DNA of 64,000 bases from Pontibacter oryzae (GCF_003576375.1 NZ_QWGE01000001.1:1116001-1180000), one strand, 5' to 3'; shown: positions 18,558 to 27,962, counted from the first letter of the stretch. Notes: generated by a model from the sequence alone, not told the origin. Numbers and translations: made by a program.

Positions 18558-19007
18558 TTAAACAACTTTGTTACTTGGCTCAGATGGTGCTGGAGGATTT
18601 TGGCCTTTAAGTAGGTCGCGGATTTCGGCTAGCAGCACTTCTTGTTTGTTAACGGCTGGAGCAGGCTTTGCAGCTTCCTTCTCGCGTAGCCTGTTAATAG
18701 TGCGCACAAGCACAAAAATAACCAATGCAATGATAATGAAGTTAACGACCACCTGAATGAAATTGCCGTAGTTCATAGTAACAGCCTCTGCCACTACCTC
18801 GCCGTTCTCCACTACGGCTTCTTTCAGCACCCATCGCATAGAACTAAAGTCGATTCCGCTGATAAGCAACCCTAAGGGCGGCATAATGATATTGTCAACG
18901 AGAGATTTGGTTATCGCCCCAAAGGCGGCACCAATTACAACGCCTACCGCCAGATCAATGACGTTGCCTTTTACTGCGAACTTTTTAAAATCAGAAAAGA
19001 AGCCCAT
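18558..19007 (-). CDS. mscL: Large-conductance mechanosensitive channel MscL
   Basis: 149 residues. MscL opens under membrane tension to release solutes on hypo-osmotic shock and forms a pentamer in the inner membrane. The N-terminal amphipathic helix ([17 protein letters not shown]) leads into TM1 ([28 protein letters not shown]). A periplasmic loop (about 50-80) with acidic residues, TM2 ([19 protein letters not shown]) and a cytoplasmic helix follow, with [17 protein letters not shown] near the end. The loop is of family-normal length. ATG start at 19007. The DUF3078 gene follows closely. Confidence 0.96.
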   Translation of the reverse strand: MGFFSDFKKFAVKGNVIDLAVGVVIGAAFGAITKSLVDNIIMPPLGLLISGIDFSSMRWVLKEAVVENGEVVAEAVTMNYGNFIQVVVNFIIIALVIFVLVRTINRLREKEAAKPAPAVNKQEVLLAEIRDLLKGQNPPAPSEPSNKVV

Positions 19008-19136
19008 GTTTATATGGTTTTAAAAGTAAAAAAATAGCAATTGTTACGTATGGGGCACCCGTCATCCTTCATCACTACCCAACCTACACCATGCGGCGGC
19101 TCTTAGCCCTGCTGTTTCGGGATTGAACTAAATCCT

Positions 19137-19144
19137 TATATTTG
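19137..19144 (+). promoter_or_regulatory. Candidate -7 promoter element of the crotonase/envelope cluster
   Basis: TATATTTG, an exact TAnnTTTG, 42 nt upstream of the ATG at 19186. No convincing TTG at -33. Confidence 0.5.
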
Positions 19145-19185
19145 TAACAAAGAAAACAGAAATTAACCAGAGTTAATAATATCCT

Positions 19186-19968
19186 ATGGCCACTTACGAA
19201 AACCTGCTGCTTGATCTGCAAAATGGTATCCTGACGATTACCATTAACCGTGCAGACAAGCTAAACGCACTGAATATAGAGACAATACAGGAAATTAGAA
19301 ACGCTATCCAGCAAGTATATGACGACTCCGATATTAAGGCTGCCATTATTACAGGTGCTGGCCCTAAGGCTTTTGTAGCCGGCGCAGACATTACTGAGAT
19401 TGCAGAACTAAGTGAGGTTACCGCCCGCAGCTTTGCTGAAAGAGGGCAGGAAGTCTTCGCGATGATTGAGCGTAGCAACAAGCCGGTGATTGCCGCTGTA
19501 AACGGGTTCGCATTGGGTGGCGGTTGCGAACTGGCCATGGCCTGCCATATGCGCGTGGCCGCTGAGCATGCCCGCTTCGGCCAACCAGAGGTTAACTTGG
19601 GCCTGATACCGGGCTATGGCGGCACGCAGCGCCTGACACAACTTGTTGGCAAAGGCAAAGCCATGGAGCTGATGATGACCGCCGACATGATCGGGGCGCA
19701 GGAAGCACAGCAGCTGGGCCTTGTAAACCATGTCGTGCCACAGGAAGAGTTGATCACGAAAAGCACCGAGATACTTGAGAAAATTATGGGAAAAGCACCG
19801 CTTGCCATTGGGCTGGTAATTGAGTGCGTAAACGCTGTATTCAATAACGACGAAAACGGCTACCAGACCGAGGCTAATGCCTTTGCTCGCTGCTGCACCT
19901 CCGAGGACTTTGTAGAAGGCACCAGCGCGTTCATCGAAAAGCGCAAGCCAGCGTTTACCGGCAACTAA
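19186..19968 (+). CDS. Enoyl-CoA hydratase/isomerase (crotonase family)
   Basis: 260 residues, a full-length crotonase-fold enzyme that hydrates enoyl-CoA. The first oxyanion-hole segment is AFVAGADITEIAEL. The second is NGFALGGGCELAMACHMRVA with a catalytic Glu. FGQPEVNLGLIPGYGGTQRL holds the other catalytic Glu. The C-terminal helix region (EDFVEGTSAFIEKRKPAFTG) is typical. Probable roles are beta-oxidation or short-chain enoyl-CoA turnover; it could be a 3-hydroxybutyryl-CoA dehydratase. The flippase starts 32 nt later on the same strand, but the two share no obvious pathway. Confidence 0.93.
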   Translation: MATYENLLLDLQNGILTITINRADKLNALNIETIQEIRNAIQQVYDDSDIKAAIITGAGPKAFVAGADITEIAELSEVTARSFAERGQEVFAMIERSNKPVIAAVNGFALGGGCELAMACHMRVAAEHARFGQPEVNLGLIPGYGGTQRLTQLVGKGKAMELMMTADMIGAQEAQQLGLVNHVVPQEELITKSTEILEKIMGKAPLAIGLVIECVNAVFNNDENGYQTEANAFARCCTSEDFVEGTSAFIEKRKPAFTGN

Positions 19969-20000
19969 TAACCTCTCCCCGACCCTCTGAGACAGAAAGC

Positions 20001-21494
20001 ATGAGCATAGCCAAGAAATTGGTCGGGCAAACCGCTGCCTATGGCCTGAGCAGCATTGTAGGCCGAGCCCTCAATTACCTGCTTGTTCCACTTTACACCG
20101 CCGTATTCCTCCCCGAGGAGTACGGTGTTGTTTCATACCTATACGCCTTCGTAGCCTTTTTCAATATCCTGTATACCTACGGGATGGAAACGGCATTTTT
20201 TCGTTTTGCCAATAAAACAGGTGCAGATAAGCAAAAGCTGTACAATCAGGTGCTAAGCCTGATCATCAGCAGCAGCTTGCTTTTTACGCTCATACTTATA
20301 CTTGCCTCTCAGCCCATAGCCTCATACATAGGCTACCCCGAGCAGCAAGAATATATTATCTGGCTGGCGCTTGTGCTAGCCATTGATGCCATTGTAGCCA
20401 TACCTTTTGCCAGGCTGCGCCTGGAGGGCAAGCCAATTAAGTTTGCCAGCATCAAGCTTTCCAACATCCTGCTCACCGTGGGGGCTAACATGTTCTTCCT
20501 GGTGCTTTGCCGCGATATTTACCAAGGAGATTATTTACCTGCGCTACGCCCGCTGGTGCAACAGATTTACGACCCGGCCTTCGGCGTAGGCTATATCTTC
20601 CTGATCAACTTGGTGGCTAATGCCCTTCTCATACCTATGCTCTGGCGGGAGTTTAAAGATTTCCGTTTTAGCTTGAATAGGGAATTACTGCAGCCAATGT
20701 GGGTCTACGCGTACCCGCTACTGTTCATGGGGTTGGCAGGCATGGTAAACGAAGTGATAGACCGAATTTTGCTCGAACGCATACTTCCTGAAGGCTTTTA
20801 TGAGGGCATGACGAACATGGGAGCCGTGGGCGTATATAGCGCCTGCTATAAACTCTCCATCTTTATGACGCTGGCTATACAGGCGTTTCGTTATGCCGCA
20901 GAGCCTTTCTTCTTCGCGCAATCCGGTGAGCAAAACTCCCCTACCACGTTTGCCCTGGTCATGAAATGGTTTGTAATTGCCTGCGCCTTTATCTTCCTTT
21001 TTATTTCCGCCAACCTCGAGGATTTTGCCCTACTGCTGCGTAGCGCCGAATACCGCGAAGGCATCTTAGTAGTACCCGTACTTTTACTGGCTAACCTGTT
21101 TCTGGGAGTATACTATAACCTATCGGTGTGGTTTAAGTTGACGGATAAGACAAAGTATGGCACCTACATCAGCTTTGGGGGTGCAGCCATCACCATACTT
21201 TTTAACCTGATGCTAATACCTGTTCTGGGCTATATGGGCTCTGCCATTGCCACCTTGGTTTGCTACTTTAGCATGGCACTTGCCAGTTACCTGCTTGGCA
21301 ACAAACATTACCCTATTCCTTACCCTGTAAAAACGATTATGGGGTATGTGCTTTTGGCCACGGGCCTGGTGTGGCTGGCCTTTGCTTTTGAGGTTGAGGG
21401 CTTTTGGTTGCGCCACGTTTACCATTTGGCTCTCTGCGCTGCCTTTGCCATAGTTGTGTGGGTCCGAGAGCGGGCTGGTTTCGTTAAACTTTAA
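20001..21494 (+). CDS. Polysaccharide/lipopolysaccharide flippase (Wzx-like, MOP superfamily)
   Basis: 497 residues, with roughly 14 hydrophobic segments and few soluble loops. The N-terminus MSIAKKLVGQTAAYGLSSIVGRALNYLLVPLYT is the usual start of oligosaccharide flippase/polysaccharide biosynthesis proteins. These proteins move lipid-linked sugars across the inner membrane for surface polysaccharide assembly. The neighbourhood (dut, nucleotidyltransferase, TPR, DUF4292, EnvC) is kept in many Bacteroidota, which suggests an essential envelope role. A MATE-type lipid II flippase function (MurJ-like) cannot be excluded from sequence alone. Confidence 0.88.
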   Translation: MSIAKKLVGQTAAYGLSSIVGRALNYLLVPLYTAVFLPEEYGVVSYLYAFVAFFNILYTYGMETAFFRFANKTGADKQKLYNQVLSLIISSSLLFTLILILASQPIASYIGYPEQQEYIIWLALVLAIDAIVAIPFARLRLEGKPIKFASIKLSNILLTVGANMFFLVLCRDIYQGDYLPALRPLVQQIYDPAFGVGYIFLINLVANALLIPMLWREFKDFRFSLNRELLQPMWVYAYPLLFMGLAGMVNEVIDRILLERILPEGFYEGMTNMGAVGVYSACYKLSIFMTLAIQAFRYAAEPFFFAQSGEQNSPTTFALVMKWFVIACAFIFLFISANLEDFALLLRSAEYREGILVVPVLLLANLFLGVYYNLSVWFKLTDKTKYGTYISFGGAAITILFNLMLIPVLGYMGSAIATLVCYFSMALASYLLGNKHYPIPYPVKTIMGYVLLATGLVWLAFAFEVEGFWLRHVYHLALCAAFAIVVWVRERAGFVKL

Positions 21495-21512
21495 TATGTA
21501 TATTTAGCTATA

Positions 21513-21962
21513 ATGAACAACAAGAACCTACCGGTTAACGTCATTAACCAGTCGAAACACGCTCTGCCAAGTTACCAAACCATACATTCTGCAGGCATGG
21601 ACCTGCGGGCAAACCTGGAAGCGCCAATTACGTTGAAGCCACTGCAGCGAGCCCTTATCCCGACTGGTATCTTTATAGAGTTACCCGAAGGACACGAGGC
21701 ACAGATTCGCCCTCGCAGCGGTCTGGCCTACAAGCACGGCATTTCCATTGTGAATAGCCCAGGCACGATTGACGCCGATTATCGCGGCGAAATAAAGGTG
21801 CTACTCATCAATCTTTCCGACCAGGATTTTGTGGTGGAAGACGGAGAGCGCGTAGCCCAGATGGTAGTGGCCAAGTATGAGCGCGTAGCCTGGCAGCAAG
21901 CAGAGGCTTTGTCAGACACCGAACGCGGCGCCGGAGGTTACGGAAGCACTGGCACCAAGTAA
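21513..21962 (+). CDS. dut: Deoxyuridine 5'-triphosphate nucleotidohydrolase (dUTPase)
   Basis: 149 residues. It hydrolyses dUTP to dUMP and pyrophosphate, keeping uracil out of DNA and feeding dTMP synthesis. All five trimeric dUTPase motifs are present: [30 protein letters not shown] and the C-terminal [10 protein letters not shown] arm. It starts 18 nt after the flippase stop. Conserved position between flippase and nucleotidyltransferase. Confidence 0.97.
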   Translation: MNNKNLPVNVINQSKHALPSYQTIHSAGMDLRANLEAPITLKPLQRALIPTGIFIELPEGHEAQIRPRSGLAYKHGISIVNSPGTIDADYRGEIKVLLINLSDQDFVVEDGERVAQMVVAKYERVAWQQAEALSDTERGAGGYGSTGTK

Positions 21963-22072
21963 CAAAGCTAGCCGTCTCTAACGTTGCAGCACAGCCAATT
22001 ACGAACAATTAAAACATGCTGCGGCAAGTGTCGCGGCATCAACATAAAATTTAAAACATAAAAGAAATAGCT

Positions 22073-23080
22073 ATGAGGATTATCGTACCGATGGCCGGAA
22101 TGGGCAAGCGCATGCGCCCACATACTCTTACCGTACCGAAACCGCTTATTCCTATCGCTGGCAAGCCAATTGTACAGCGCCTGGTGGAGGATATTGCAAA
22201 AGTATGCCACGAGCCTATCGAAGAGGTAACATTTATCATCGGCCAGTTTGGCGAGCAAGTAGAGCAAGACCTTAAAGAGGTTGCCGAGAAAATTGGCGCT
22301 AAAGGAAACATTGTTTACCAGGACGAAGCACTGGGCACCGCTCACGCCATACTTTGCGCCAAAGACTCTTTAGAGGGTAAAGTTGTGGTGGCCTTCGCTG
22401 ATACACTTTTTAAAGCCGACTTCCAACTGGACACCAACGCCGACGGAACCATTTGGGTGCAGCGCGTAGAAGACCCACGCCCGTACGGTGTGATCAAACT
22501 AAACGAAGAAAACGAGATCACGGACTTTGTTGAGAAGCCGGAGGAGTTCGTGTCTGATCTGGCTATTATCGGTATCTACTACTTCCGCGATGGCGCTTAT
22601 CTGCGCGACGAGCTGCAGTATCTGCTCGATAATGACATCAAGGACAAAGGCGAGTACCAGCTGACTAACGCGCTTGAGAACATGAAGAACAAAGGCACCA
22701 AGTTTATACCTGCCGTTATCTCTGAGTGGCTCGATTGCGGAAATAAAAACGCAACTGTTTATACTAATCAGCGCTATTTGGAGTATATAAAAGATGAGGA
22801 AGGCCTTGTGGCCTCGTCGGCGAAGCTGGAAAACTCGGTGATCATCCCTCCTGTATATATTGGCGAAAACGTGCAGATTACAAACTCGGTGGTAGGCCCT
22901 CATGTTTCTATCGGAAACAACACAAGCGTAACGAACTCTGTGGTGAGCAACTCAATTATTCAGGAGAGCACTAGCCTTAAAAACGGCAATGTTGCAAACT
23001 CAATGCTCGGCAACTTTGTTTCGTATGAAGGGCGCCAGACTGATCTCAGCCTCGGCGACTACAATACGCTTACAGAGTAA
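22073..23080 (+). CDS. Sugar-phosphate nucleotidyltransferase with left-handed beta-helix tail
   Basis: 335 residues. The N-terminal NTP_transferase domain has the signature GMGKRMRPHTLTVPKPLIP (about 10-28), DEALGTAHAI and FADTLF. The C-terminal third (about 250-335) has hexapeptide-like repeats (SVIIPPVYIGENVQITNS, SVVGPHVSIGNN) forming a left-handed beta helix. It activates a sugar-1-phosphate with an NTP. The preferred sugar and nucleotide (glucose-1-P with dTTP/UTP or mannose-1-P with GTP) cannot be told. Because the flippase is nearby, the product probably feeds surface glycan synthesis. Confidence 0.9.
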   Translation: MRIIVPMAGMGKRMRPHTLTVPKPLIPIAGKPIVQRLVEDIAKVCHEPIEEVTFIIGQFGEQVEQDLKEVAEKIGAKGNIVYQDEALGTAHAILCAKDSLEGKVVVAFADTLFKADFQLDTNADGTIWVQRVEDPRPYGVIKLNEENEITDFVEKPEEFVSDLAIIGIYYFRDGAYLRDELQYLLDNDIKDKGEYQLTNALENMKNKGTKFIPAVISEWLDCGNKNATVYTNQRYLEYIKDEEGLVASSAKLENSVIIPPVYIGENVQITNSVVGPHVSIGNNTSVTNSVVSNSIIQESTSLKNGNVANSMLGNFVSYEGRQTDLSLGDYNTLTE

Positions 23081-23085
23081 ACACC

Positions 23086-24840
23086 ATGACTATAACGTAC
23101 AGAAACATTATACTTGCCACCTGCTGCCTATCGTTTATATTTGCAGGAGAGGGCAAGGCACAGTCCGCTAAAAAGAAAGCCAAAGCCACACAAGAGGCAC
23201 CGGCACAGAAAGCCGAGCCTAATGAGCGCGAAAGGCAGATTAGCGAGGCCTTGTTTCTGGATGGAATGAAATATTTTATGCTGGAGGACTATCAACAAGC
23301 CCTCCAGCTTTTTCAGAAAGCCTATACCATAACACCGGATAACGCTGCCCTTAATTATAAGATCGGCGAAACTTACCTGCACTTACAAGAGCCCTCCTCG
23401 GCCATGCCTTTTGCGCAGGCAGCAGTAAAGCTAAACCACAAAAACGCATACTACTACCTGTTGCTGGCACAGTTACACTCTGAGCAAAAACAATACGATG
23501 CCGCCGCGCAGGCTTTTAACGCACTCCTGAACAACGTCCCTAACTCTGACGAATATCTTTTTAACCTTGCCGATTTATACTTATCGCAGTCTAGGTTCGA
23601 TGATGCGCTGCGCACTTACGACCGTATCGAGAAGGTTTTCGGGGATATGGAACAGTTGCATGTTAACCGGCAGCAAATTTACCTGCGCCAGAAAAACGTG
23701 GACAAGGCCATTGCCGAAGGCGAAAAGCTATTGAACTTAAACCCCAGCGAGATTACTTACTTTCTTTCGCAGGCTGAATTATATAATGCCACCAGCCGGC
23801 CCAATGAAGCAATCTTAACACTACAAAAGGCACTGCGACTAGAGCCCGGAAACCCATTTGCCCACCTGATGCTATCAGACCTCAACCGCCAAAAGGGAAA
23901 CCTTGCGGAGTCTGAAAAGCAGGTAAAGCAAGCTTTTACCAGCCCAAGCCTGGATATTGACACCAAGGTGCGCATCCTGGTTGACTTTATCCGCCAGCTG
24001 CCTAACCCCCAGATTGAGAACGTGGCGCTGGACCTCGTAGACCTTACCATAGCCGCTCACCCCAATGAGGCTAAAGCTTATGCCGTAGCCGCCGACTTGC
24101 AAACAATTGTAGGAGAGAAAGAAAGTGCCCGCAATAATTACCTGAAAGCCGTAAAGCTGGATGATTCTCATTTTAAGATCTGGCAGCAGATTGTATTGCT
24201 GGATGCAGAGCTAGAGCAATCTGAGGCGATGGTAAAGCATGCCGAGCAAGCCTTGGAGCTTTTCCCGAACCAGGCCGTTTTCTGGTTTTATAGTGGCACC
24301 GGCCACTTAATTGAAAAGAACTTCGAAAAAGCGGTAAAGGCGCTGGAGTATGGCAAGCGCTTATCTGTAGGTGAGCCGGAGCTTGTGCAGCAGTTTAATT
24401 TGCAACTGGGCGATAGCTACAACTCCCTGAAAAAGTATCAAAAGTCTGACCAAGCTTATGAAGAAGTGCTGGCCCTGGACCCTAACAACGAGCATGTGCT
24501 CAACAACTACAGCTATTTTCTGTCGTTGCGAAACGAGAACCTGGAGAATGCCCGCCAAATGGCAGAGCGCCTTATTAAGCAACACCCCAATAATCCAACT
24601 TATCTGGATACTTACGCCTGGGTGCTTTACAAGATGGGCAACTATACCGAAGCACGCAAGTACCTGGAGCAAGCTGTAGCCATCTCCGACGACGCCACAC
24701 TGGTTGAGCACTACGGCGATGTGTTGTTCAAGCTCGGCAAAAAGGAAGAAGCCGTAAGCCAGTGGCAAAAAGCAAAACTAAAAGGAGAAGCCTCCGCCTT
24801 TATCGACAAAAAGATCAAAGACAGAAAACTTTATGAGTAA
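23086..24840 (+). CDS. TPR-repeat protein, periplasmic/exported
   Basis: 584 residues. A signal-like N-terminus (IILATCCLSFIFAGEGKAQ) is followed by a Lys/Ala/Gln-rich spacer (AKKKAKATQEAPAQKAE). From about residue 45 to 580 there are tetratricopeptide repeats of 34 residues. Well-formed copies have consensus W-L-G-Y-A-F-A-P positions (QQALQLFQKAYTITPDNAALNYKIGE; NLEN..ARQMAERLIKQHPNNPTYLDTYAWVLYKMGNYTEARKYLEQAV). TPR arrays bind proteins or peptides, and this one probably supports envelope assembly. It starts 5 nt after the nucleotidyltransferase stop and overlaps the DUF4292 gene by 8 nt. Confidence 0.9.
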   Translation: MTITYRNIILATCCLSFIFAGEGKAQSAKKKAKATQEAPAQKAEPNERERQISEALFLDGMKYFMLEDYQQALQLFQKAYTITPDNAALNYKIGETYLHLQEPSSAMPFAQAAVKLNHKNAYYYLLLAQLHSEQKQYDAAAQAFNALLNNVPNSDEYLFNLADLYLSQSRFDDALRTYDRIEKVFGDMEQLHVNRQQIYLRQKNVDKAIAEGEKLLNLNPSEITYFLSQAELYNATSRPNEAILTLQKALRLEPGNPFAHLMLSDLNRQKGNLAESEKQVKQAFTSPSLDIDTKVRILVDFIRQLPNPQIENVALDLVDLTIAAHPNEAKAYAVAADLQTIVGEKESARNNYLKAVKLDDSHFKIWQQIVLLDAELEQSEAMVKHAEQALELFPNQAVFWFYSGTGHLIEKNFEKAVKALEYGKRLSVGEPELVQQFNLQLGDSYNSLKKYQKSDQAYEEVLALDPNNEHVLNNYSYFLSLRNENLENARQMAERLIKQHPNNPTYLDTYAWVLYKMGNYTEARKYLEQAVAISDDATLVEHYGDVLFKLGKKEEAVSQWQKAKLKGEASAFIDKKIKDRKLYE

Positions 24841-25585
24841 GCATCTTTTGCTTTGCCTGTTCGGCTTGCTGGTATTGGCAGGCTGTAAGAAAGAAATTGC
24901 ACCTACCACTGCCTCAACTGCCACCGAAACTATTGGCACGGTTAAGATAAACAACCTAGATTTCAACTACCTCAGCTCTAAAGGGCAGGTTACGGTTAAC
25001 GACAAGAACGACAACCTTTCGTCGGGGGTAAGTATACGCATGCGCAAGGACAGCGTGATTTGGGTATCGGTGCAGCCGGGGCTAGGCATTGAGGCCGCCC
25101 GCATGATGCTGACGCAGGATTCTGTATACTTCATGAACCGCTTGAAGAAAGAGTACGCCGCCACTGATTATCGCTTCCTGCGCAATAAATTTCAGGTGGA
25201 TGTCAGCTTTGATGTTGTTCAGGCCATACTTCTGGGCAATTATCAGTCCCAGGGCGCCGAAAAGGTTATTCACGCAGAAGGCGCGCAGCATGTGCAGCAG
25301 CAGCGCGAAAGCCTTATTTTCGACTATTTCATTAGTAACCTTAACAACAAGCTGCAACAGCTTAATGTGGAGGACAAGAACACCAGCAGCACAATTACGG
25401 TAAAGTATAACGGTTTCGAGCCAATTGGGGAGGTGCCATTTGCCTATAACCTGGCTGCGCAAATACTGCAAAAGGGCGAAGTATCTGATTTCACCCTGAA
25501 GCACAGCCGGGTTACTATTTCGGATGAGGCGCTATCATTCCCGTTCACTGTGCCAAGCGAGTATAAACACCTCACGATTAATTAA
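24833..25585 (+). CDS. DUF4292 lipoprotein
   Basis: 250 residues. A lipoprotein signal MSKHLLLCLFGLLVLAGC with Cys18. The mature part has long beta strands and an overall LolA/LolB-like periplasmic shape: NLDFNYLSSKGQVTVNDKNDNLSSGVSIRMRKDSVIWVSVQPG in the first half, FTLKHSRVTISDEALSFPF near the end. DUF4292 is a Bacteroidota-wide lipoprotein of unknown function, and a LolB-like lipid or lipoprotein binding role is a guess. It starts ATG inside the last codons of the TPR gene (shared ATGAGTAA), so the two are translationally coupled. EnvC follows with its own promoter. Confidence 0.88.
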   Translation: MSKHLLLCLFGLLVLAGCKKEIAPTTASTATETIGTVKINNLDFNYLSSKGQVTVNDKNDNLSSGVSIRMRKDSVIWVSVQPGLGIEAARMMLTQDSVYFMNRLKKEYAATDYRFLRNKFQVDVSFDVVQAILLGNYQSQGAEKVIHAEGAQHVQQQRESLIFDYFISNLNNKLQQLNVEDKNTSSTITVKYNGFEPIGEVPFAYNLAAQILQKGEVSDFTLKHSRVTISDEALSFPFTVPSEYKHLTIN

Positions 25586-25598
25586 ATCTCTGAGCCCG

Positions 25599-25630
25599 TT
25601 GGTTCTTGCGTTATAGTTTTGCCATATTTG
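25599..25630 (+). promoter_or_regulatory. Candidate promoter in front of envC
   Basis: TTG (25599-25601), 21 nt, then CATATTTG (25623-25630), which is one mismatch from TAnnTTTG. It lies in the 76-nt gap before the ATG at 25662. Confidence 0.5.
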
Positions 25631-25661
25631 TAAACTGAGAGTAGAAGAACCAAACGTTTTG

Positions 25662-26897
25662 ATGAAGGCCCTTTACAGAATTGCCTTTTACCTAATACTT
25701 ATATGCTTGCCGCTGGCTACGTTAGCCCAAAAAACGAAGTCTAAGGCACAGCTTGAGAAGGAGAAAAAGGAAAACCTCAACCGTATAAAAGAAGCAAACC
25801 GTATTCTGAAGCAAACCAAGCAGCAGAAAGAGGTTTCTATTGGCCAGCTCAACGCCATCAAAGAGAAAATAACCGTCCAGAAAGGGGTTATCCAGAATAT
25901 TTCCCGCGAGATAGATAATATTGAGGCTGATGTAAAGCAGACAGCCGGCAAAACAAAATCGCTGGAAAAGGAGCTGCAACAGTTAAAAGAGGAGTATGCC
26001 CACATGGTGTATGCCGCTTCCAAAACAGCCAACAGTTATAACAAACTCATGTTTCTGTTTGCTTCAGACTCTTTTAACCAGTTTGTTATGCGGCTGCGCT
26101 ACCTGCAGCAGTACTCTGAGGCACGCAAAAAACAGGTGGACCAAATAAATGAAATGCAGGGAAAGCTGAACCAACAGCTCAACGTGCTTGAATCTAAAAA
26201 GCAACAGCAAAAAAGCCTGTTAAACAAACAAGTAGCCGAAAGCCAAAACCTGCAATCGCTGAAGCAGCAGCAAGATAGTGTAATCACACGCCTAAGCCAA
26301 CAGGAAAGCAGCTTGAAGAAAGAAGTGGCTGAGCGCCAGCAGGCCGTTAAGAAACTGGATAAGCTGATTGCCGATATAGTGCGCGAGGAGATCGCCAGAG
26401 CTGCCCGCGCTGCGCGTGAGGCAGGCAATAAGACTAGCGGCAGCCCAAACAAAGTAACGCTCACACCAGAGGCTGCCTTAATATCGTCCTCGTTTGCAGG
26501 AAACAAAGGCCGTTTGGCCTGGCCTGTAGAACGCGGTTTTATCTCTCAGAAATTTGGTCGCCATAACCACCCAGTTCTTGCTGGTGTGGTAGTAGAAAAC
26601 CGTGGTGTGGATATACAAACCGCCCAAGGGTCTGCGGCAAGGGCTATTTTTGAGGGCAAGGTTTTAACAGTAGCCACTGTGCCAGGCATGAACAACATTG
26701 TTATGATTCAGCATGGGGAATACTTTACCGTTTACGCCAAGCTCAAGACTGTAAGTGTGCAGCCCGGCCAAACCGTAAAGCTGAAGGATACCATTGGTAC
26801 AGTTTATACCGACAGCGACGGCACGACAGAGCTGCAGTTCCAAATCTGGAAAAACAGCTCTAACATGAATCCTGAAACCTGGATTATGAAAAAATAA
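25662..26897 (+). CDS. Murein hydrolase activator EnvC-like protein (degenerate LytM domain)
   Basis: 411 residues from the ATG at 25662. A TTG one codon earlier is not needed. A signal peptide ends about LATLAQ. A long coiled coil (about 25-240: Lys/Gln/Glu-rich with heptads, RIKEANRILKQTKQQKE...) precedes a C-terminal LytM/M23 domain (about 285-405). Zinc ligands of an active M23 peptidase look lost: the HxGxD site reads NRGVDI, the later Y-x-H reads YAKL and the LHF motif is LQFQI. This fits the EnvC family, which activates N-acetylmuramoyl-L-alanine amidases during daughter-cell separation without cutting wall itself. Conserved downstream of dut-NTase-TPR-DUF4292. Confidence 0.9.
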   Translation: MKALYRIAFYLILICLPLATLAQKTKSKAQLEKEKKENLNRIKEANRILKQTKQQKEVSIGQLNAIKEKITVQKGVIQNISREIDNIEADVKQTAGKTKSLEKELQQLKEEYAHMVYAASKTANSYNKLMFLFASDSFNQFVMRLRYLQQYSEARKKQVDQINEMQGKLNQQLNVLESKKQQQKSLLNKQVAESQNLQSLKQQQDSVITRLSQQESSLKKEVAERQQAVKKLDKLIADIVREEIARAARAAREAGNKTSGSPNKVTLTPEAALISSSFAGNKGRLAWPVERGFISQKFGRHNHPVLAGVVVENRGVDIQTAQGSAARAIFEGKVLTVATVPGMNNIVMIQHGEYFTVYAKLKTVSVQPGQTVKLKDTIGTVYTDSDGTTELQFQIWKNSSNMNPETWIMKK

Positions 26898-26940
26898 TTA
26901 TTCATTGCTGGAGAGACAAAACAAGAAAGGCAAAAAAGGA

Positions 26941-26969
26941 AAAAGCCATAGCGTCGCTATGGCTTTTTT
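26941..26969 (+). terminator. Terminator after envC
   Basis: AAAAGCCATAGC (26941-26952) pairs with GCTATGGCTTTT (26956-26967), with a 3-nt loop and TTTTTT at the 3' side, 43 nt past the envC stop. Confidence 0.88.
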
Positions 26970-27052
26970 AGGCTTTACCTCCCCCAGGTAAAACTTAAAA
27001 CAACTGTACTAAAGGCCGTTTGTGTTAAAACTGAAACAGCATAATGCTAAAA

Positions 27053-27079
27053 TAAAAAAACACCCCACAATGTAGGGTG
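27053..27079 (-). terminator. Minus-strand terminator in a gene-free gap
   Basis: On the minus strand an 8-bp stem (CACCCTAC with GTGGGGTG, one G-T pair, 3-nt loop) ends at 27061 and is followed by seven Ts (As at 27054-27060 on the plus strand). No recognised minus-strand gene lies upstream. Confidence 0.55.
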
Positions 27080-27699
27080 CCTTTCCAAGCTATGAAAACA
27101 AACTTAATATTTATATCTATAAGCGGCCGCGGTGGGCTGCGAAGATTTCATGATGCCAAATTACAACCTCATTTATAAAAATGCAACTTTAGAGTAAAAA
27201 CTAATTAACTGCTGCATCTTTGTATAGCTATACTCCTATTTATTAATAAAGGTTTAGAAAACAATTAAAAATTTACTGTTTGCTTCTATAACACTTGTCA
27301 AATAGTTTGAGTTGCTTTTGCACTAGAAAATTAATGGCGGCTCCATTAACTTTGGCTTTACCAGACCTCGCTATACATTTTAAGGTTGTTGTACGTAATG
27401 CCTTTTGCAAGTCCTGTGCCAGATTCATAAATATACACAAACAATTGATACACAACAACTAATATAAATACAAGAATAGCAATTCATCCATTTTTTGGAA
27501 CAAACCGCTTATAAACTTCCCAGATCAGGAACACCTGAAACAATATGCCCACTTGTAAATGCTTGCAGCTATACTTGCTTAAATCCGCAGGCAAAGCAAT
27601 ACCGTAGGTTTTCTGATAGGGCAACTATGCTTTGCATTTATACTTAAAAGCATTTTAAACTTATCCCAGTTGTTGTGGGTTTATTTAAAATATTAACCC
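27080..27699. other. Gap of about 0.6 kb with no recognised gene
   Basis: AT-rich stretch between the minus-strand terminator and the tatA promoter. A 51-residue minus-strand frame from the ATG at 27428 to the stop at 27273 (Lys-rich, ending FLVQKQLKLFDKCYRSKQ) is the only ORF of note. It looks like no known family. A minus-strand TAAGTTTG (27106-27099) matches the -7 consensus but sits right before the terminator. I see no RNA gene, IS or repeat. Confidence 0.35.
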
Positions 27700-27707
27700 T
27701 AATTTTG
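27700..27707 (+). promoter_or_regulatory. Candidate -7 promoter element of tatA
   Basis: TAATTTTG, an exact TAnnTTTG, 25 nt before the tatA ATG. A TTG at 27673-27675 is 24 nt upstream, slightly farther than the usual spacing. Confidence 0.6.
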
Positions 27708-27732
27708 TAACACACTTTAAACATTTAAAGAC

Positions 27733-27951
27733 ATGGGTATCACTAACATTTTCTTATTTCTTGGAGGCTTAGGCGGTACAGAAGTAATCCTGATTCTTTT
27801 CGCGATTCTACTGTTATTCGGTGCGAAGCGTATTCCTGAGCTGGCTAAAGGTTTAGGTCGCGGCATCCGTGAGTTCAAAGATGCAACCAAAGAGATCAAG
27901 AACGATATCGAGAGCTCTGTAAAAGACGAAAACCATACTACTACTAAGTAG
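27733..27951 (+). CDS. tatA: Sec-independent translocase subunit TatA/E, copy 1
   Basis: 72 residues, a normal TatA size. One N-terminal transmembrane helix ([16 protein letters not shown]) is followed by the FGxKxxP hinge ([26 protein letters not shown]) and a charged amphipathic tail. TatA makes the pore through which folded Tat substrates cross the inner membrane. An own promoter and ATG are seen. A paralogue follows 31 nt after the stop. No tatC is present in the window. Confidence 0.94.
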   Translation: MGITNIFLFLGGLGGTEVILILFAILLLFGAKRIPELAKGLGRGIREFKDATKEIKNDIESSVKDENHTTTK

Positions 27952-27962
27952 CATCCAGTTCA

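Noticed and set aside
27099..27106. Minus-strand TAAGTTTG as promoter of a small RNA
   Set aside because: It is just upstream of the minus-strand terminator, so the transcript would be only ~30 nt; likely chance in AT-rich sequence.
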